The notes under the pieces were generated by a model. It worked only from the letters and a program-made list of their open reading frames with translations. It was not told the origin of the DNA and made no database searches. Position numbers and translations under genes: made by a program. Positions 18,914 through 28,395 of a stretch of 64,000 nt of DNA are shown piece by piece (within the stretch, counting starts at the first letter, position 1; every line of letters starts with the position of its first letter). The DNA comes from Chryseobacterium rhizosphaerae. Its GTDB lineage: Bacteria > Bacteroidota > Bacteroidia > Flavobacteriales > Weeksellaceae. Where the stretch lies: NCBI RefSeq assembly GCF_003385455.1, contig NZ_QNUF01000002.1, positions 1 through 64,000 on the forward strand, in the 5' to 3' direction.

Positions 18914-21871
18914 TTATTTTAGCTTCTTTTTAACAGCTACTTCTTCATAAACTTCAAGAATATCTCCGATTTCAATATCGTTATATCCTTTCAGGTTCAG
19001 ACCACATTCGTAACCTTTGGTTACTTCCTTCACGTCATCTTTGAAACGCTTCAAGCTTTCAAGCTCTCCGTCAAATTTAACAATACCATCTCTTAATACT
19101 CTTACTTTAGAGTTTCTGGCTACTTTTCCTGAAAGAACCATACAACCTGCAATTGTTCCAACCTTAGAGATTTTAAATACCTCTCTGATCTCTACATTAC
19201 CGATAACCTGTTCTTTAATTTCAGGAGAAAGCATACCTTCCATAGCTTCTTTCACTTCTTCTATCGCTGCATAAATTACAGAATAGTTTCTGATCTCAAT
19301 TTCTTCTCTATCTGCAAGATCTTTAGCATTTGCACCAGCTCTTACGTTAAATCCGATAATGATAGCATCTGACGCGGCAGCCAAGTTAACATCAGATTCT
19401 GTAATCTGACCTACTCCTTTATGAAGGATATTAACATTAATCTCACCTGTAGATAATCTTTGTAACTGATCAGATAGTGCTTCCACTGAACCGTCCACGT
19501 CACCTTTCAGGATAATATTTAATTCCTTAAAGTCTCCTAAAGCAATTCTTCTACCTAATTCTTCAAGTGTAGTATGCTTCTTCGTTCTGATCGAAAGTTC
19601 TCTCTGAAGTTGCTCTCTCTTATTAGCAATAGTCTTAGCTTCACTTTCATCTTCATATACCTTAAACTTATCTCCCGCTGTTGGTGCTCCGTCTAATCCT
19701 AGAATAGTTACAGGAATAGATGGCCCTGCCTCTGTAAGGTTTCTTCCTCTCTCATCAAGCATTGCTTTTACCTTACCGTGGTTTTTACCAGCTACTACAT
19801 AATCTCCAACTCTTAAAGTTCCGGTCTGTACCAACATAGTGGCAACATATCCTCTTCCTTTATCTAATGAAGCTTCGATAACAACTCCCTGAGCATTTCT
19901 ATCCGGATTAGCTTTTAAATCCAGCATTTCTGCCTGAAGTAATACTTTCTCCAATAGAACATCCATATTGTTACCAAATTTTGCAGAAATTTCCTGCGCC
20001 TGAACATTTCCTCCCCATTCTTCTACAAGGATATTCATCCCTGAAAGCTGTTGTCTGATATTATCAGGGTTTGCACTTGGTCTATCTACTTTGTTTAATG
20101 CGATAATCATTGGTACTCCTGCTGCCTGAGCGTGAGAAATAGCTTCTCTTGTCTGAGGCATTACATCATCATCAGCTGCAATTACAATGATAGCAATATC
20201 CGTAATCTGAGCACCTCTTGCTCTCATCGCGGTAAATGCTTCGTGACCTGGTGTATCTAAGAATGTAATTCTCTGACCGTTTTCCAATTTCACATTATAA
20301 GCACCAATATGCTGTGTAATCCCTCCGGATTCTCCTGCAATTACATTTGTTTTTCTGATGTAGTCAAGTAATGAAGTTTTACCGTGGTCAACGTGTCCCA
20401 TTACCGTAACGATTGGAGCTCTGCTCACTAAATCCTCTTCATTATCAACTTCATCTTCGCCTTCGCTTTCTTCAAGATCAGCATCAGAGAATTCAATTTT
20501 ATAACCAAATTCATCTGCTACTAATAATAAGGTATCAGCTTCCAATCTCTGGTTCATGGTAACCATTACCCCTAATGAGAAACAAGCAGAAATAACTTCT
20601 GTTGGCGAAACATTCATTAAGCTGGCCAATTCACCTACTGTAATGAATTCCGTTACCTTAAGAGTTCTGTCTTGTGCTTCAAGCTCTTGCTGACGCTCAT
20701 CCTGCTCTCTACGGTACGTTCTCTTATCTTTTCTGTGTTTAGCAGATTTAGACTTACCTCCTTTGTTAGTAAGTTTTTCAAGAGTTTCTTTAATCTGGTT
20801 TTTAACTTGTTCGTCAGTTAATTCAACTGGCATAACTCTTTGACCAGGTCTGTTGTTTTGGCCTCCTTTCTTGAAGCCACCACCTTGACCCTGACGGTTT
20901 CCTCCACCTTGGTTGTTTCCAAAACGGTTTCCACCTCCCTGACCACCTTGTCCTGGGGGACGGTTTCCTTGACCTCCCTGACCTGGAGGACGGTTTCCAC
21001 CTTGTCCGCCATTGTTGTTATTCTGACGGTTTCCTTGGTTTTGACCACCCTGGTTGTTATTATTTCCAGAATTCTGATTATTCCCTTGGCCTTGTTGATT
21101 ATTATTCGGACCGCCGGGTTTTTCAATTCTTTTTCTTTTCTTTTTTGCTCCAGAACCTGGTTTTGGCGCAAACTGAGTTAAGTCTATCTTTTCTCCAACG
21201 ATCTTAGGACCGTCAAGCTTCTGATAAACAGTCTCAATCTTTTGTGGTTCCTGAGACTCCGGTTCAGCCTCAACTTTAGGAGTTTCCACTTTTTTCTCCT
21301 CTACAACCGGTTTTGGAGTTTCTTTTATTGGTTCCACAGGTTTTACTTCTTCTTTTTTCTCCTCCATTTTTGGTTTGTCTTTTTTCACAGGTCTATTTCT
21401 AGATTCTATCTGAGACAAATCAATCTTATCCAAAACTTTAAATTCCTGCTTTTCAGGCACTGTTTTCACTTCCGGTTCTTCTTTCACTATTTCTTCTTTC
21501 TTTTCTTCAACCGGTGTTACTACAGGAGCAGCAGGGGTTTCTTCAACTTCAGGTTTACTAGGTTCTAAATCTATTTTACCTAAAATTTTAGTTTCTGGTT
21601 TATTAGCTTTAGCTCTTATCACTTCAGGGGTTTTCTTTTCTTCAATTTCCAGCTTTTCTTCCGGAACTTTAGTAATCACCACCTCATGGGAAGCTTTTCG
21701 CTGTTCGCCATCCTTGGCAAACTCAGCTTCCAATGCAGAATATGCCGCTTCTTCTAATTGAGCGTTAGGATTGCTTTCAACTCCAAATCCCCTCGATTGT
21801 AAAAATTCTACTAATCTGGACATCGAAATATTGAATTCCTTAACCGCTTTATTTAATCTAATTTTTGGCAT
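18914..21871 (-). CDS. infB: Translation initiation factor IF-2
   Basis: GTPase that places initiator fMet-tRNA on the 30S ribosome and promotes subunit joining. At 985 residues it is long, as in Bacteroidota. The conserved IF2 N-terminal motif is at residues 1-50. A charged, Pro/Glu/Lys-rich linker follows, with three copies of a KIDL motif (around 99-102, 149-152 and 228-231). Next comes an Asn/Gly/Gln-rich low-complexity block at 253-345, then a second N-terminal domain (about 405-455). The G domain carries GHVDHGKT 492-499, DTPGH 539-543 and NKVD 593-596, and domains II-IV follow. It is the last gene of the operon after nusA, 76 bases downstream. Confidence 0.97.
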   Translation of the reverse strand: MPKIRLNKAVKEFNISMSRLVEFLQSRGFGVESNPNAQLEEAAYSALEAEFAKDGEQRKASHEVVITKVPEEKLEIEEKKTPEVIRAKANKPETKILGKIDLEPSKPEVEETPAAPVVTPVEEKKEEIVKEEPEVKTVPEKQEFKVLDKIDLSQIESRNRPVKKDKPKMEEKKEEVKPVEPIKETPKPVVEEKKVETPKVEAEPESQEPQKIETVYQKLDGPKIVGEKIDLTQFAPKPGSGAKKKRKRIEKPGGPNNNQQGQGNNQNSGNNNNQGGQNQGNRQNNNNGGQGGNRPPGQGGQGNRPPGQGGQGGGNRFGNNQGGGNRQGQGGGFKKGGQNNRPGQRVMPVELTDEQVKNQIKETLEKLTNKGGKSKSAKHRKDKRTYRREQDERQQELEAQDRTLKVTEFITVGELASLMNVSPTEVISACFSLGVMVTMNQRLEADTLLLVADEFGYKIEFSDADLEESEGEDEVDNEEDLVSRAPIVTVMGHVDHGKTSLLDYIRKTNVIAGESGGITQHIGAYNVKLENGQRITFLDTPGHEAFTAMRARGAQITDIAIIVIAADDDVMPQTREAISHAQAAGVPMIIALNKVDRPSANPDNIRQQLSGMNILVEEWGGNVQAQEISAKFGNNMDVLLEKVLLQAEMLDLKANPDRNAQGVVIEASLDKGRGYVATMLVQTGTLRVGDYVVAGKNHGKVKAMLDERGRNLTEAGPSIPVTILGLDGAPTAGDKFKVYEDESEAKTIANKREQLQRELSIRTKKHTTLEELGRRIALGDFKELNIILKGDVDGSVEALSDQLQRLSTGEINVNILHKGVGQITESDVNLAAASDAIIIGFNVRAGANAKDLADREEIEIRNYSVIYAAIEEVKEAMEGMLSPEIKEQVIGNVEIREVFKISKVGTIAGCMVLSGKVARNSKVRVLRDGIVKFDGELESLKRFKDDVKEVTKGYECGLNLKGYNDIEIGDILEVYEEVAVKKKLK

Positions 21872-21947
21872 TTATATTATTTACTGTTTTTTAATTTTTA
21901 AAATTAAAGTATTTCCTTTTTACTGTTTATTAAAATTTATTTAAATC

Positions 21948-23183
21948 TTAATCTTCAAATTCCTCTCTCAGAATACGTTTTACCTCTTCAATTGTTTCTT
22001 CTTCAAGGTCAACCATATTTAAAAGACTTTCAGTTTCTTTATCCAATACTGATTTTGCAGTTGTAAGTCCTACTTTTCTAAATTCATCCAAAATCCACTG
22101 CTCGATATCGTCATTGAATTCTCTTAATTCAACATCGTCATCCTCGCTAGCTTCTCTGTATACATCAATCTCATATCCTGTCAACCAAGAAGCCAGTCTG
22201 ATATTTTGACCTTGTTTTCCAATTACTTTAGAGATTTCCTCAACCGGAGTATATACCAATGCATAGTTAGTATCCTCATTGATTTCAATCTTATTAATTG
22301 TAACATTTCCTAAAGCTCTCTTCACCAAAATCTCAGGGTTTTTAGACCACTGAATAACATCGATGTTTTCATTTCTCAACTCTCTTACAACCCCATGAAT
22401 TCTAGATCCTTTCACACCTACACAGGCACCTACAGGATCAATTCTGTCATCATAAGCATCTACTGCAATTTTTGCTTTTTCTCCAGGAATTCTAACGGCC
22501 TTTTTCAAGATGATTGTTCCGTCCTGAATTTCAGGAATTTCCAGTTCTAGTAACTTTTCAAGAAACTTAGGTGCAGTTCTGGAAATAATAATCTGTGGTT
22601 TAGAACCTTTAAAGTCTACTGTTTCAACAATAGCTCTGATATTCTCACCCTTTTTAAAGAAGTCGGATGGGATCTGATTTTCTTTCGGTAAAATAAATTC
22701 ATTCTCTTCATCATCCAACAAAATCACGTGCTTATGACGGATGTGGTGAATCTCTCCTACAACTATTTCCCCGATTTTATCTCTAAACTGTTCATACAGC
22801 ATTGCATTATTATGCTCCTGAAGTTTTGTAGCCAAAATTTGCTTTAGGGTAAGAATATTTCTTCTTCCTAACTGTGCAACAGGAATTTCCATTGTAAAGT
22901 CTTCTCCTACTTCAAATGTAGGATCTATTTTTTTAGCCTCAGAAATTTCAATCTCCAGATCATCGTCTTCAGACATTTCGTCTTCTACAATTGTTTTATT
23001 TAAAAATATCTGAAAATCTCCTTTATCAGGGTTTACAATCACATCAAAATGGTCATCTGAATCAAATCTTTTTCTCAAAAGTGTTTTCAGTGAGTCTTCA
23101 ATAATTGCCATAAGATCAATCTTACTGATCCCTTTTTCGTCTTTAAAATCACCAAAGGATTCAATCAACGCTATATTATCCAT
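21948..23183 (-). CDS. nusA: Transcription termination/antitermination factor NusA
   Basis: Binds RNA polymerase and nascent RNA, slows elongation, and affects pausing, hairpin termination and antitermination. The N-terminal polymerase-binding domain covers residues 1-130. An S1 domain lies at about 135-200. Two KH domains follow, with VGVKGSR at 255-261 and GKQGQN at 322-327. A short acidic C-terminal tail replaces the acidic repeats seen in proteobacterial NusA. The 411 residues are usual for the phylum. It sits 17 bases after rimP and before infB, the widely conserved order. The operon leader carries a terminator-like hairpin that NusA itself might influence. Confidence 0.96.
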   Translation of the reverse strand: MDNIALIESFGDFKDEKGISKIDLMAIIEDSLKTLLRKRFDSDDHFDVIVNPDKGDFQIFLNKTIVEDEMSEDDDLEIEISEAKKIDPTFEVGEDFTMEIPVAQLGRRNILTLKQILATKLQEHNNAMLYEQFRDKIGEIVVGEIHHIRHKHVILLDDEENEFILPKENQIPSDFFKKGENIRAIVETVDFKGSKPQIIISRTAPKFLEKLLELEIPEIQDGTIILKKAVRIPGEKAKIAVDAYDDRIDPVGACVGVKGSRIHGVVRELRNENIDVIQWSKNPEILVKRALGNVTINKIEINEDTNYALVYTPVEEISKVIGKQGQNIRLASWLTGYEIDVYREASEDDDVELREFNDDIEQWILDEFRKVGLTTAKSVLDKETESLLNMVDLEEETIEEVKRILREEFED

Positions 23184-23200
23184 CTATTCTTTTTTCTTTT

Positions 23201-23668
23201 TTAAAATTTAATTACTGCCAATGCTTTTTTGATCTCAGAGTAAGGAATTTCTTTCTCCTCCTCTACATCAACCTTCCCTTTTCCGATATCCTTCGGCTTG
23301 CGATACCGTAGAACAAGGGTGATCTTTTCTTCATCTACTTTAGATAATTCTCCTTCAATTTTAGAAGAGTCCTCCAACATAACCTCAATCTCTCGTCCTA
23401 AATTCTTCCTGAACTGTCTTGGGATAGACAACGGCTCACTAAGTCCTGCAGACATCACCTGAAGGCTAAAATCATGCTCCTCACGGTCCATATTGAATTC
23501 CACCGCACGGCTTGCATCAAGGCAATCTTGCAAAGAAACTCCATTGTCACCATCTAAAATCACTGTAATGTCATCCCCTGCAGAAAATTTAAGATCAATA
23601 AGAAACAGATCTTTTCTGGTCTCAAGGAATTCATTTAATAATTCTTCAATTCTTTTTCTAAACTCCAT
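23201..23668 (-). CDS. rimP: Ribosome maturation factor RimP
   Basis: Small cytosolic factor needed for late 30S subunit assembly. The 155 residues match the family. The N-terminal alpha/beta domain (about 1-80) contains the D-rich strand DITVILDGDNGVSLQDC and the SRAVE helix. The C-terminal SH3-like barrel includes LQVMSAGLSEPL and LGREIEVML. It is the first gene of rimP-nusA-infB. The ATG at 23668 lies about 70 bases downstream of the predicted transcription start. Confidence 0.95.
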   Translation of the reverse strand: MEFRKRIEELLNEFLETRKDLFLIDLKFSAGDDITVILDGDNGVSLQDCLDASRAVEFNMDREEHDFSLQVMSAGLSEPLSIPRQFRKNLGREIEVMLEDSSKIEGELSKVDEEKITLVLRYRKPKDIGKGKVDVEEEKEIPYSEIKKALAVIKF

Positions 23669-23700
23669 ACATTGTTTTATCTTGATTTATAGTACGAAAA

Positions 23701-23721
23701 AAGGCTTTCTTTCGAAGCCTT
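23701..23721 (-). terminator. Terminator-like hairpin in the rimP leader (possible attenuator)
   Basis: Inverted repeat AAGGCTT (23701-23707) / AAGCCTT (23715-23721) with a 7-base loop. On the minus strand the hairpin is followed directly by TTTTTT, the form of an intrinsic terminator. Yet it lies between the rimP promoter (23746-23776) and the rimP start codon (23668), with no minus-strand gene upstream to terminate. Attenuation of the operon is the natural reading. Confidence 0.6.
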
Positions 23722-23745
23722 CTCATTTTTCCCGTAAATCCATTG

Positions 23746-23776
23746 CAAATATACGCTTTTTTTCTAAAAAAGCAAA
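23746..23776 (-). promoter_or_regulatory. rimP-nusA-infB promoter
   Basis: Minus strand TTTG (23773-23776), exactly 19 bases of spacer, then TATATTTG (23746-23753). Both elements match the Bacteroidota housekeeping consensus with ideal spacing, the best promoter in the window. Transcription should begin near 23739, before the leader hairpin. Confidence 0.8.
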
Positions 23777-23850
23777 ATTATCTTATTATCAAGCAAATAG
23801 CACAAATTCTATTTACATTAAATTAAACGAGCATATGAAAGTATTTTTAT

Positions 23851-23858
23851 TATTTTTG
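23851..23858 (+). promoter_or_regulatory. Putative ugd promoter -7 box
   Basis: TATTTTTG on the plus strand, 26 bases before the ugd start codon. No clear TTTG is found at the -33 position. It would start the polysaccharide locus with a very short leader. Confidence 0.4.
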
Positions 23859-23883
23859 TCTTGAATTTTAAAAACCAAACATT

Positions 23884-25197
23884 TTGAATATAACGATTGT
23901 AGGAACAGGTTATGTAGGGTTAGTTACAGGAACTACTCTGGCAGAACTTGGCAATTCAGTATACTGTGTTGATATTGATGAAAAAAAAGTTGAAGGTATG
24001 AAAAACGGTGTAGTTCCCATCTATGAGCCGAACCTTGAAGAAATGTTTCTAAGAAACATCCAATCTGAAAGATTATTTTTCACTACCAATCTTAAAGAGG
24101 CCTTAGATAAAAGTGAGGTCATTTACCTGGCACTGCCTACCCCTCCCGGTGAGGATGGATCAGCAGACCTTTCCTATGTTCTCCAGGTAGCCAATAATAT
24201 TGGTGAGATGATGACAGAATACAAAGTTATTGTCAACAAAAGTACGGTACCCGTAGGAACTGCTGATAGAGTAAGCAGCGTCATATCTTCCAAAACAAAC
24301 ATTCCTTTTGATGTAGTTTCAAATCCGGAATTTTTAAGAGAAGGTTTTGCCGTGGAAGACTCCATGAACCCATCAAGAGTGGTTGTAGGAGCAAGCTCCG
24401 AAAGAGCTAAGGACATTATGTCTAAAATTTATCAACCCTTTACCAATACTGGGATTCCGATCATCTTCATGGATGAAAAATCATCAGAACTTACTAAATA
24501 TGCCGCTAATTCATTCTTGGCAGTAAAAATTACTTTCATGAATGAAATTGCCAACTATTGTGAAAAAGTAGGTGCAGATGTAGACAAGGTAAGACTGGGA
24601 ATGGGAAGCGATGACAGAATCGGACACCGGTTTTTGTTTCCGGGTATCGGCTATGGGGGAAGCTGCTTTCCTAAGGATGTAAAGGCACTTATCAAATCCG
24701 GAAAACAGGAAGATTTCAACTTCCAGATTTTGGAAGCTACAGAAAATGTAAATACGACACAGAAGGTAATTCTGGTTTCTGAGATAGAAAAATATTTCGG
24801 AGGAAATATTAAAGGCAAGAAAATTGCTATATGGGGGTTAGCTTTTAAAGCCAATACGGATGACATTCGGGAAGCCTCCTCTTTAGATAATATTGCCCTG
24901 TTATTGGAAAAAGGAGCTGAAATCATAGCTTATGATACTGTGGCAGAAAGCAACGTACAGAAACTTATTGGGGATAAAATACAATATGCAAAAGGAATGT
25001 ATGATGCTCTGGAAGATGCGGATGCCCTATTCATTTCCACAGAGTGGCCTGAGTTTAAAAATCCTAATTTTGAACTCATGTCGAAAAAAATGAAGAATAA
25101 AGCTATTTTTGACGGTAGAAATATGTATCCGCTAGAAGTTCCTGAGCAGAATGGATTTTACTATAAAAGTATAGGAAGAAGAACAATTTTAAAATAG
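23884..25197 (+). CDS. ugd: UDP-glucose 6-dehydrogenase
   Basis: Oxidises UDP-glucose to UDP-glucuronate with two NAD+, providing a uronic acid precursor for surface polysaccharide. The NAD-binding GTGYVG is at residues 7-12. The catalytic cysteine is Cys261 in GYGGSCFPKD. NPEFLREG at 147-154 is the family signature. The protein has 437 residues, normal length. No ATG is available in frame near the N-terminus; the start must be TTG at 23884-23886, which gives the family's usual MNITIVGTGYVG start. It is the first gene of the polysaccharide locus, and rfbB begins 5 bases after its stop. Confidence 0.95.
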   Translation: MNITIVGTGYVGLVTGTTLAELGNSVYCVDIDEKKVEGMKNGVVPIYEPNLEEMFLRNIQSERLFFTTNLKEALDKSEVIYLALPTPPGEDGSADLSYVLQVANNIGEMMTEYKVIVNKSTVPVGTADRVSSVISSKTNIPFDVVSNPEFLREGFAVEDSMNPSRVVVGASSERAKDIMSKIYQPFTNTGIPIIFMDEKSSELTKYAANSFLAVKITFMNEIANYCEKVGADVDKVRLGMGSDDRIGHRFLFPGIGYGGSCFPKDVKALIKSGKQEDFNFQILEATENVNTTQKVILVSEIEKYFGGNIKGKKIAIWGLAFKANTDDIREASSLDNIALLLEKGAEIIAYDTVAESNVQKLIGDKIQYAKGMYDALEDADALFISTEWPEFKNPNFELMSKKMKNKAIFDGRNMYPLEVPEQNGFYYKSIGRRTILK

Positions 25198-25202
25198 ACA
25201 AA

Positions 25203-26282
25203 ATGAAAAATATAATTATTACTGGAGGCGCCGGATTTATCGGTTCACATGTTGTAAGAGAATTTGTAAAGAACAACCCGGATAGCATGATCATCAATCT
25301 TGATGCTCTTACTTACGCTGGAAATTTAGAAAACTTAAAGGATATTGAAAACGAACCTAATTATATTTTCGAAAAAGCTGACATTACAGAACCTGAAGAG
25401 TTAAGAAGGGTTTTTGAAAAATACGATCCTGATGCGGTGGTACATTTAGCAGCAGAAAGTCATGTAGACAGAAGTATTACAGACCCGATGGCTTTCATTA
25501 ACACGAATGTAAACGGAACAGCCAACCTTCTTAATCTTTGTAAGGAATTCTGGACTTTAAACCCGGATCATACCCATGGAAGATTTCCGGATGAAAAAAG
25601 AAAAAACTTATTCTATCATGTATCTACCGATGAAGTATACGGTAGCTTGGGAGAAACAGGATTCTTTTTAGAAACCACATCTTACGACCCACAATCTCCC
25701 TATTCTGCATCAAAAGCAGCGTCTGACCATCTGGTAAGAGCTTATGGTAACACATATGGAATGCCTTTTATCGTGTCGAACTGCTCTAATAACTATGGTC
25801 CCAATCACTTTCCTGAAAAGCTGATTCCTTTATGCATTTCAAACATCATTAATGAAAGACCTTTACCTATATATGGTGATGGAAAGTATACAAGAGACTG
25901 GCTCTTTGTAATTGATCATGCCAGGGCTATTCAGCAGGTATTCAATGAGGCAAAAACAGGAGAAACCTATAATATCGGAGGATTCAATGAGTGGCAGAAT
26001 ATTGATCTGGTAAAAGAACTTATCAAACAAATGGACGCTAAATTAGGAAAGCCTGAAGGTCATTCTGAAAAACTGATCACTTTTGTAAAAGACAGACCTG
26101 GTCATGACAAACGTTATGCTATTGATGCTACCAAACTTAATAAAGATTTGGGATGGAAACCTTCAGTAACATTTGAAGAAGGTCTGGGAAAAACGATAGA
26201 CTGGTATCTTGAGAATAAAGAATGGCTTGAAAATATAACCAGCGGAGATTACCAAAAATATTACGAAAAACAATATAACTAG
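25203..26282 (+). CDS. rfbB: dTDP-glucose 4,6-dehydratase
   Basis: Converts dTDP-glucose to dTDP-4-keto-6-deoxyglucose, the branch point to many deoxysugars. It is an extended SDR with NAD-binding GGAGFIG at 8-14. The catalytic Thr-Asp-Glu is at 142-144 (HVSTDEVYGS), and Tyr167/Lys171 lie in YSASK. It has 359 residues. It follows ugd closely and precedes rfbA after 186 bases. No rfbC or rfbD (rhamnose branch) is present in the window, so the product probably feeds the VioA-like aminotransferase at 30793. Confidence 0.96.
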   Translation: MKNIIITGGAGFIGSHVVREFVKNNPDSMIINLDALTYAGNLENLKDIENEPNYIFEKADITEPEELRRVFEKYDPDAVVHLAAESHVDRSITDPMAFINTNVNGTANLLNLCKEFWTLNPDHTHGRFPDEKRKNLFYHVSTDEVYGSLGETGFFLETTSYDPQSPYSASKAASDHLVRAYGNTYGMPFIVSNCSNNYGPNHFPEKLIPLCISNIINERPLPIYGDGKYTRDWLFVIDHARAIQQVFNEAKTGETYNIGGFNEWQNIDLVKELIKQMDAKLGKPEGHSEKLITFVKDRPGHDKRYAIDATKLNKDLGWKPSVTFEEGLGKTIDWYLENKEWLENITSGDYQKYYEKQYN

Positions 26283-26316
26283 TATCCATACACCAAAGGA
26301 ACTACGTATGAAATAT

Positions 26317-26369
26317 AATCAGACCACTCTTCTATATATTCTATTAAGAAGATCTAAAAGAGTCTGATT
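26317..26369. repeat. Imperfect inverted repeat between rfbB and rfbA
   Basis: AATCAGAC (26317-26324) and GTCTGATT (26362-26369) can pair, with further partial pairing inside. There is no strong T-run after it, so it is not a convincing terminator. It may be an mRNA structure in the 186-base gap, which otherwise shows no gene. Confidence 0.4.
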
Positions 26370-26468
26370 CTATTTTATAAAAAGCATAGAAAAACAGGTT
26401 GAAAATCCCTGAACTGGTGATTTAAAATCATACAGACTATGCAGTAGAGAACATAAAAAAATAAAAAG

Positions 26469-27332
26469 ATGAAAGGAATCATATTAGCCGGAGGATCCGG
26501 AACAAGACTATACCCTTTAACCATTGCGGTAAGCAAGCAGCTAATGCCTGTTTACGATAAACCCATGATCTACTACCCTCTTTCCACGCTTCTTTTAGCA
26601 GGAATTAAGGATATATTGATCATTACTACTCCTCACGATCAACCTGGATTTATCAAGCTTTTAGGTGATGGGTCCCAGATAGGATGTAATATAGAATATG
26701 TTGTACAGCCAAGTCCGGACGGGCTGGCACAAGCTTTTATTCTCGGTGAGCAGTTTATCGGCAACGATCCCGCAGCATTGGTTCTGGGTGATAATATTTT
26801 CTACGGTTCTGAGATGGGAACTTTATTAAAAAACAAAACCAACCCTGAAGGAGGTGTTGTTTTCGCATACCATGTAGCAGACCCGGAAAGATATGGTGTT
26901 GTAGAGTTTGATGATGACTTTAAAGCAATATCTATTGAAGAAAAGCCTTTACAGCCGAAGTCAAACTATGCCGTTCCCGGTTTATATTTTTATGACAACA
27001 GTGTGGTAGACATTGCTAAAAACATTCAGCCATCTGCAAGAGGTGAGCTGGAGATCACAGATCTAAACAATGTTTATCTAAGCCAGGGAAACCTTGAAGT
27101 AGGTGTACTGGACAGAGGTACTGCATGGTTGGATACAGGAACTTTTGATTCCCTTCATGATGCTTCAGAATTTGTAAGTGTTATCGAAAAAAGACAAGGC
27201 TTCAAGATAGGATGTATTGAAGAAATTGCTTTCAGAAATAAATTCATCAATGAAGAAAAGCTACTGGAAACAGCGGCTAAATATGGCAAAAGCGGCTATG
27301 GTGAGTACCTGAAACAGCTTATCCGTAAATAA
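26469..27332 (+). CDS. rfbA: Glucose-1-phosphate thymidylyltransferase
   Basis: Joins dTTP and glucose-1-phosphate to dTDP-glucose, supplying RfbB. The nucleotide-binding loop GGSGTRLYP is at residues 8-16, followed by the family stretches [18 protein letters not shown] and GDNIFYG and by the catalytic-region EEKP. It has 287 residues, standard RmlA length. The order rfbB-rfbA is reversed from the enzymatic order. A strong terminator follows, separating the sugar-nucleotide genes from the exporter genes. Confidence 0.96.
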   Translation: MKGIILAGGSGTRLYPLTIAVSKQLMPVYDKPMIYYPLSTLLLAGIKDILIITTPHDQPGFIKLLGDGSQIGCNIEYVVQPSPDGLAQAFILGEQFIGNDPAALVLGDNIFYGSEMGTLLKNKTNPEGGVVFAYHVADPERYGVVEFDDDFKAISIEEKPLQPKSNYAVPGLYFYDNSVVDIAKNIQPSARGELEITDLNNVYLSQGNLEVGVLDRGTAWLDTGTFDSLHDASEFVSVIEKRQGFKIGCIEEIAFRNKFINEEKLLETAAKYGKSGYGEYLKQLIRK

Positions 27333-27356
27333 TAAAACAATTTGTAAATCCCACAC

Positions 27357-27380
27357 ACTATTGGCTTTATGGCCAATAGT
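27357..27380 (+). terminator. Intrinsic terminator after rfbA
   Basis: ACTATTGGC (27357-27365) pairs with GCCAATAGT (27372-27380) across a 6-base loop, followed by TTTTTG. It is 25 bases past the rfbA stop. Confidence 0.85.
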
Positions 27381-27482
27381 TTTTGTTTATAACAACAAAT
27401 ATCAATATATTAGTTGTTGATTTTCGTTTTTATGTGAACAATTATTCATAAAACGAAGAAATACGGTAAGAATTAATTATTA

Positions 27483-27490
27483 TAAATTTG
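27483..27490 (+). promoter_or_regulatory. Putative exporter-operon promoter -7 box
   Basis: TAAATTTG matches TAnnTTTG, 16 bases before the ATG of the ABC permease. The -33 position (about 27460) lacks TTTG, so the promoter is tentative. The terminator upstream makes a new promoter here necessary. Confidence 0.45.
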
Positions 27491-27505
27491 TAAAAACTTA
27501 CACAG

Positions 27506-28354
27506 ATGAATGAACCACAGCAAAAGTGGACAGAAACAATTGAAACCAATCACTCTTTATTTGATATCCAGCTTAAAGAAGTATGGAGGTATAAGGATCT
27601 GATTTATATGTTTGTCAAAAGAGATTTTATATCAAGCTTCAAACAGACTATTTTAGGACCGATCTGGTTTTTTATTAATCCTATTTTAACCACAATCGTA
27701 TATCTGGTTGTTTTTGGTGCTATTGCCAAACTACCTACAGATGGCGCTCCACCAATTTTATTCTATCTCGCAGGTGTTACTCTCTGGAATTATTTTTCAG
27801 CATCATTACTGGCTACCTCAAGTACATTTTTAGGAAATTCGGCAATTTTTGGAAAGGTATATTTCCCTAGATTGGTCACTCCCTTATCAATTATTATTTC
27901 AAACTTCATGCGTTTTTCGGTACAGTTTTTACTGTTTCTTCTCGTATGGGGGTATTATCTAAGCCAGGGAAAGGTACATCCTAACATATGGATTCTGGCA
28001 ACCCCTTTTCTTATTGTGTTGATGGCTTTTTTTGCACTGGGTGTCGGAATGATATTTTCAGCACTTACGACGAAATATAAGGATCTCAGTATGCTTCTAG
28101 GATTTGGAATTAGCTTATATATGTATGCTACTCCTGTTATTTATCCTACCTCAGCTTTACAGGGGATCTTTAAAAAATTAGCTTTCTATAATCCTCTTAC
28201 AGGCATATTCGAATGTTTTAAATACGCATGGCTGGGGGTAGGTAACTTTTCACCATTAATGCTGGGTTTCAGCACAATAATTATCATCATTCTTTTACTG
28301 ATTGGAGTAGTTGTTTTCAATAAAGTTGAAAAAACTTTCATGGACACAGTATAA
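27506..28354 (+). CDS. Polysaccharide ABC exporter permease (Wzm-type)
   Basis: Inner-membrane half of an ABC-2 type exporter that carries a finished lipid-linked polysaccharide across the inner membrane. It has 282 residues and about six hydrophobic membrane segments, preceded by a cytoplasmic N-terminal helix. YKDLIYMFVKRDF and LGPIWFFINPI near the N-terminus and YATPVIYP late in the protein are typical of the Wzm/TagG/KpsM group. The ATPase gene follows after 41 bases. Export by ABC transporter fits the absence of Wzx flippase and Wzy polymerase genes here. Confidence 0.9.
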   Translation: MNEPQQKWTETIETNHSLFDIQLKEVWRYKDLIYMFVKRDFISSFKQTILGPIWFFINPILTTIVYLVVFGAIAKLPTDGAPPILFYLAGVTLWNYFSASLLATSSTFLGNSAIFGKVYFPRLVTPLSIIISNFMRFSVQFLLFLLVWGYYLSQGKVHPNIWILATPFLIVLMAFFALGVGMIFSALTTKYKDLSMLLGFGISLYMYATPVIYPTSALQGIFKKLAFYNPLTGIFECFKYAWLGVGNFSPLMLGFSTIIIIILLLIGVVVFNKVEKTFMDTV

Positions 28355-28395
28355 AATGACAATTAACAATTTATTAATCAAAAATCAATTAATAT

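Noticed and set aside
20818..21181. Long open frames of about 113-117 codons overlapping infB on both strands
   Set aside because: They are out-of-frame readings of the repetitive Asn/Gly/Gln-coding block of IF-2; composition is repetitive and the IF-2 frame is unambiguous.
23493..23864. Plus-strand open frame across the start of rimP
   Set aside because: It covers the rimP N-terminus, its leader hairpin and promoter, and shows no protein-like features.
26311..26370. 19-codon frame (MKYNQTTLLYILLRRSKRV) between rfbB and rfbA as a leader peptide
   Set aside because: It lies on an imperfect inverted repeat, has no regulatory codon run or terminator behind it, and could be chance.
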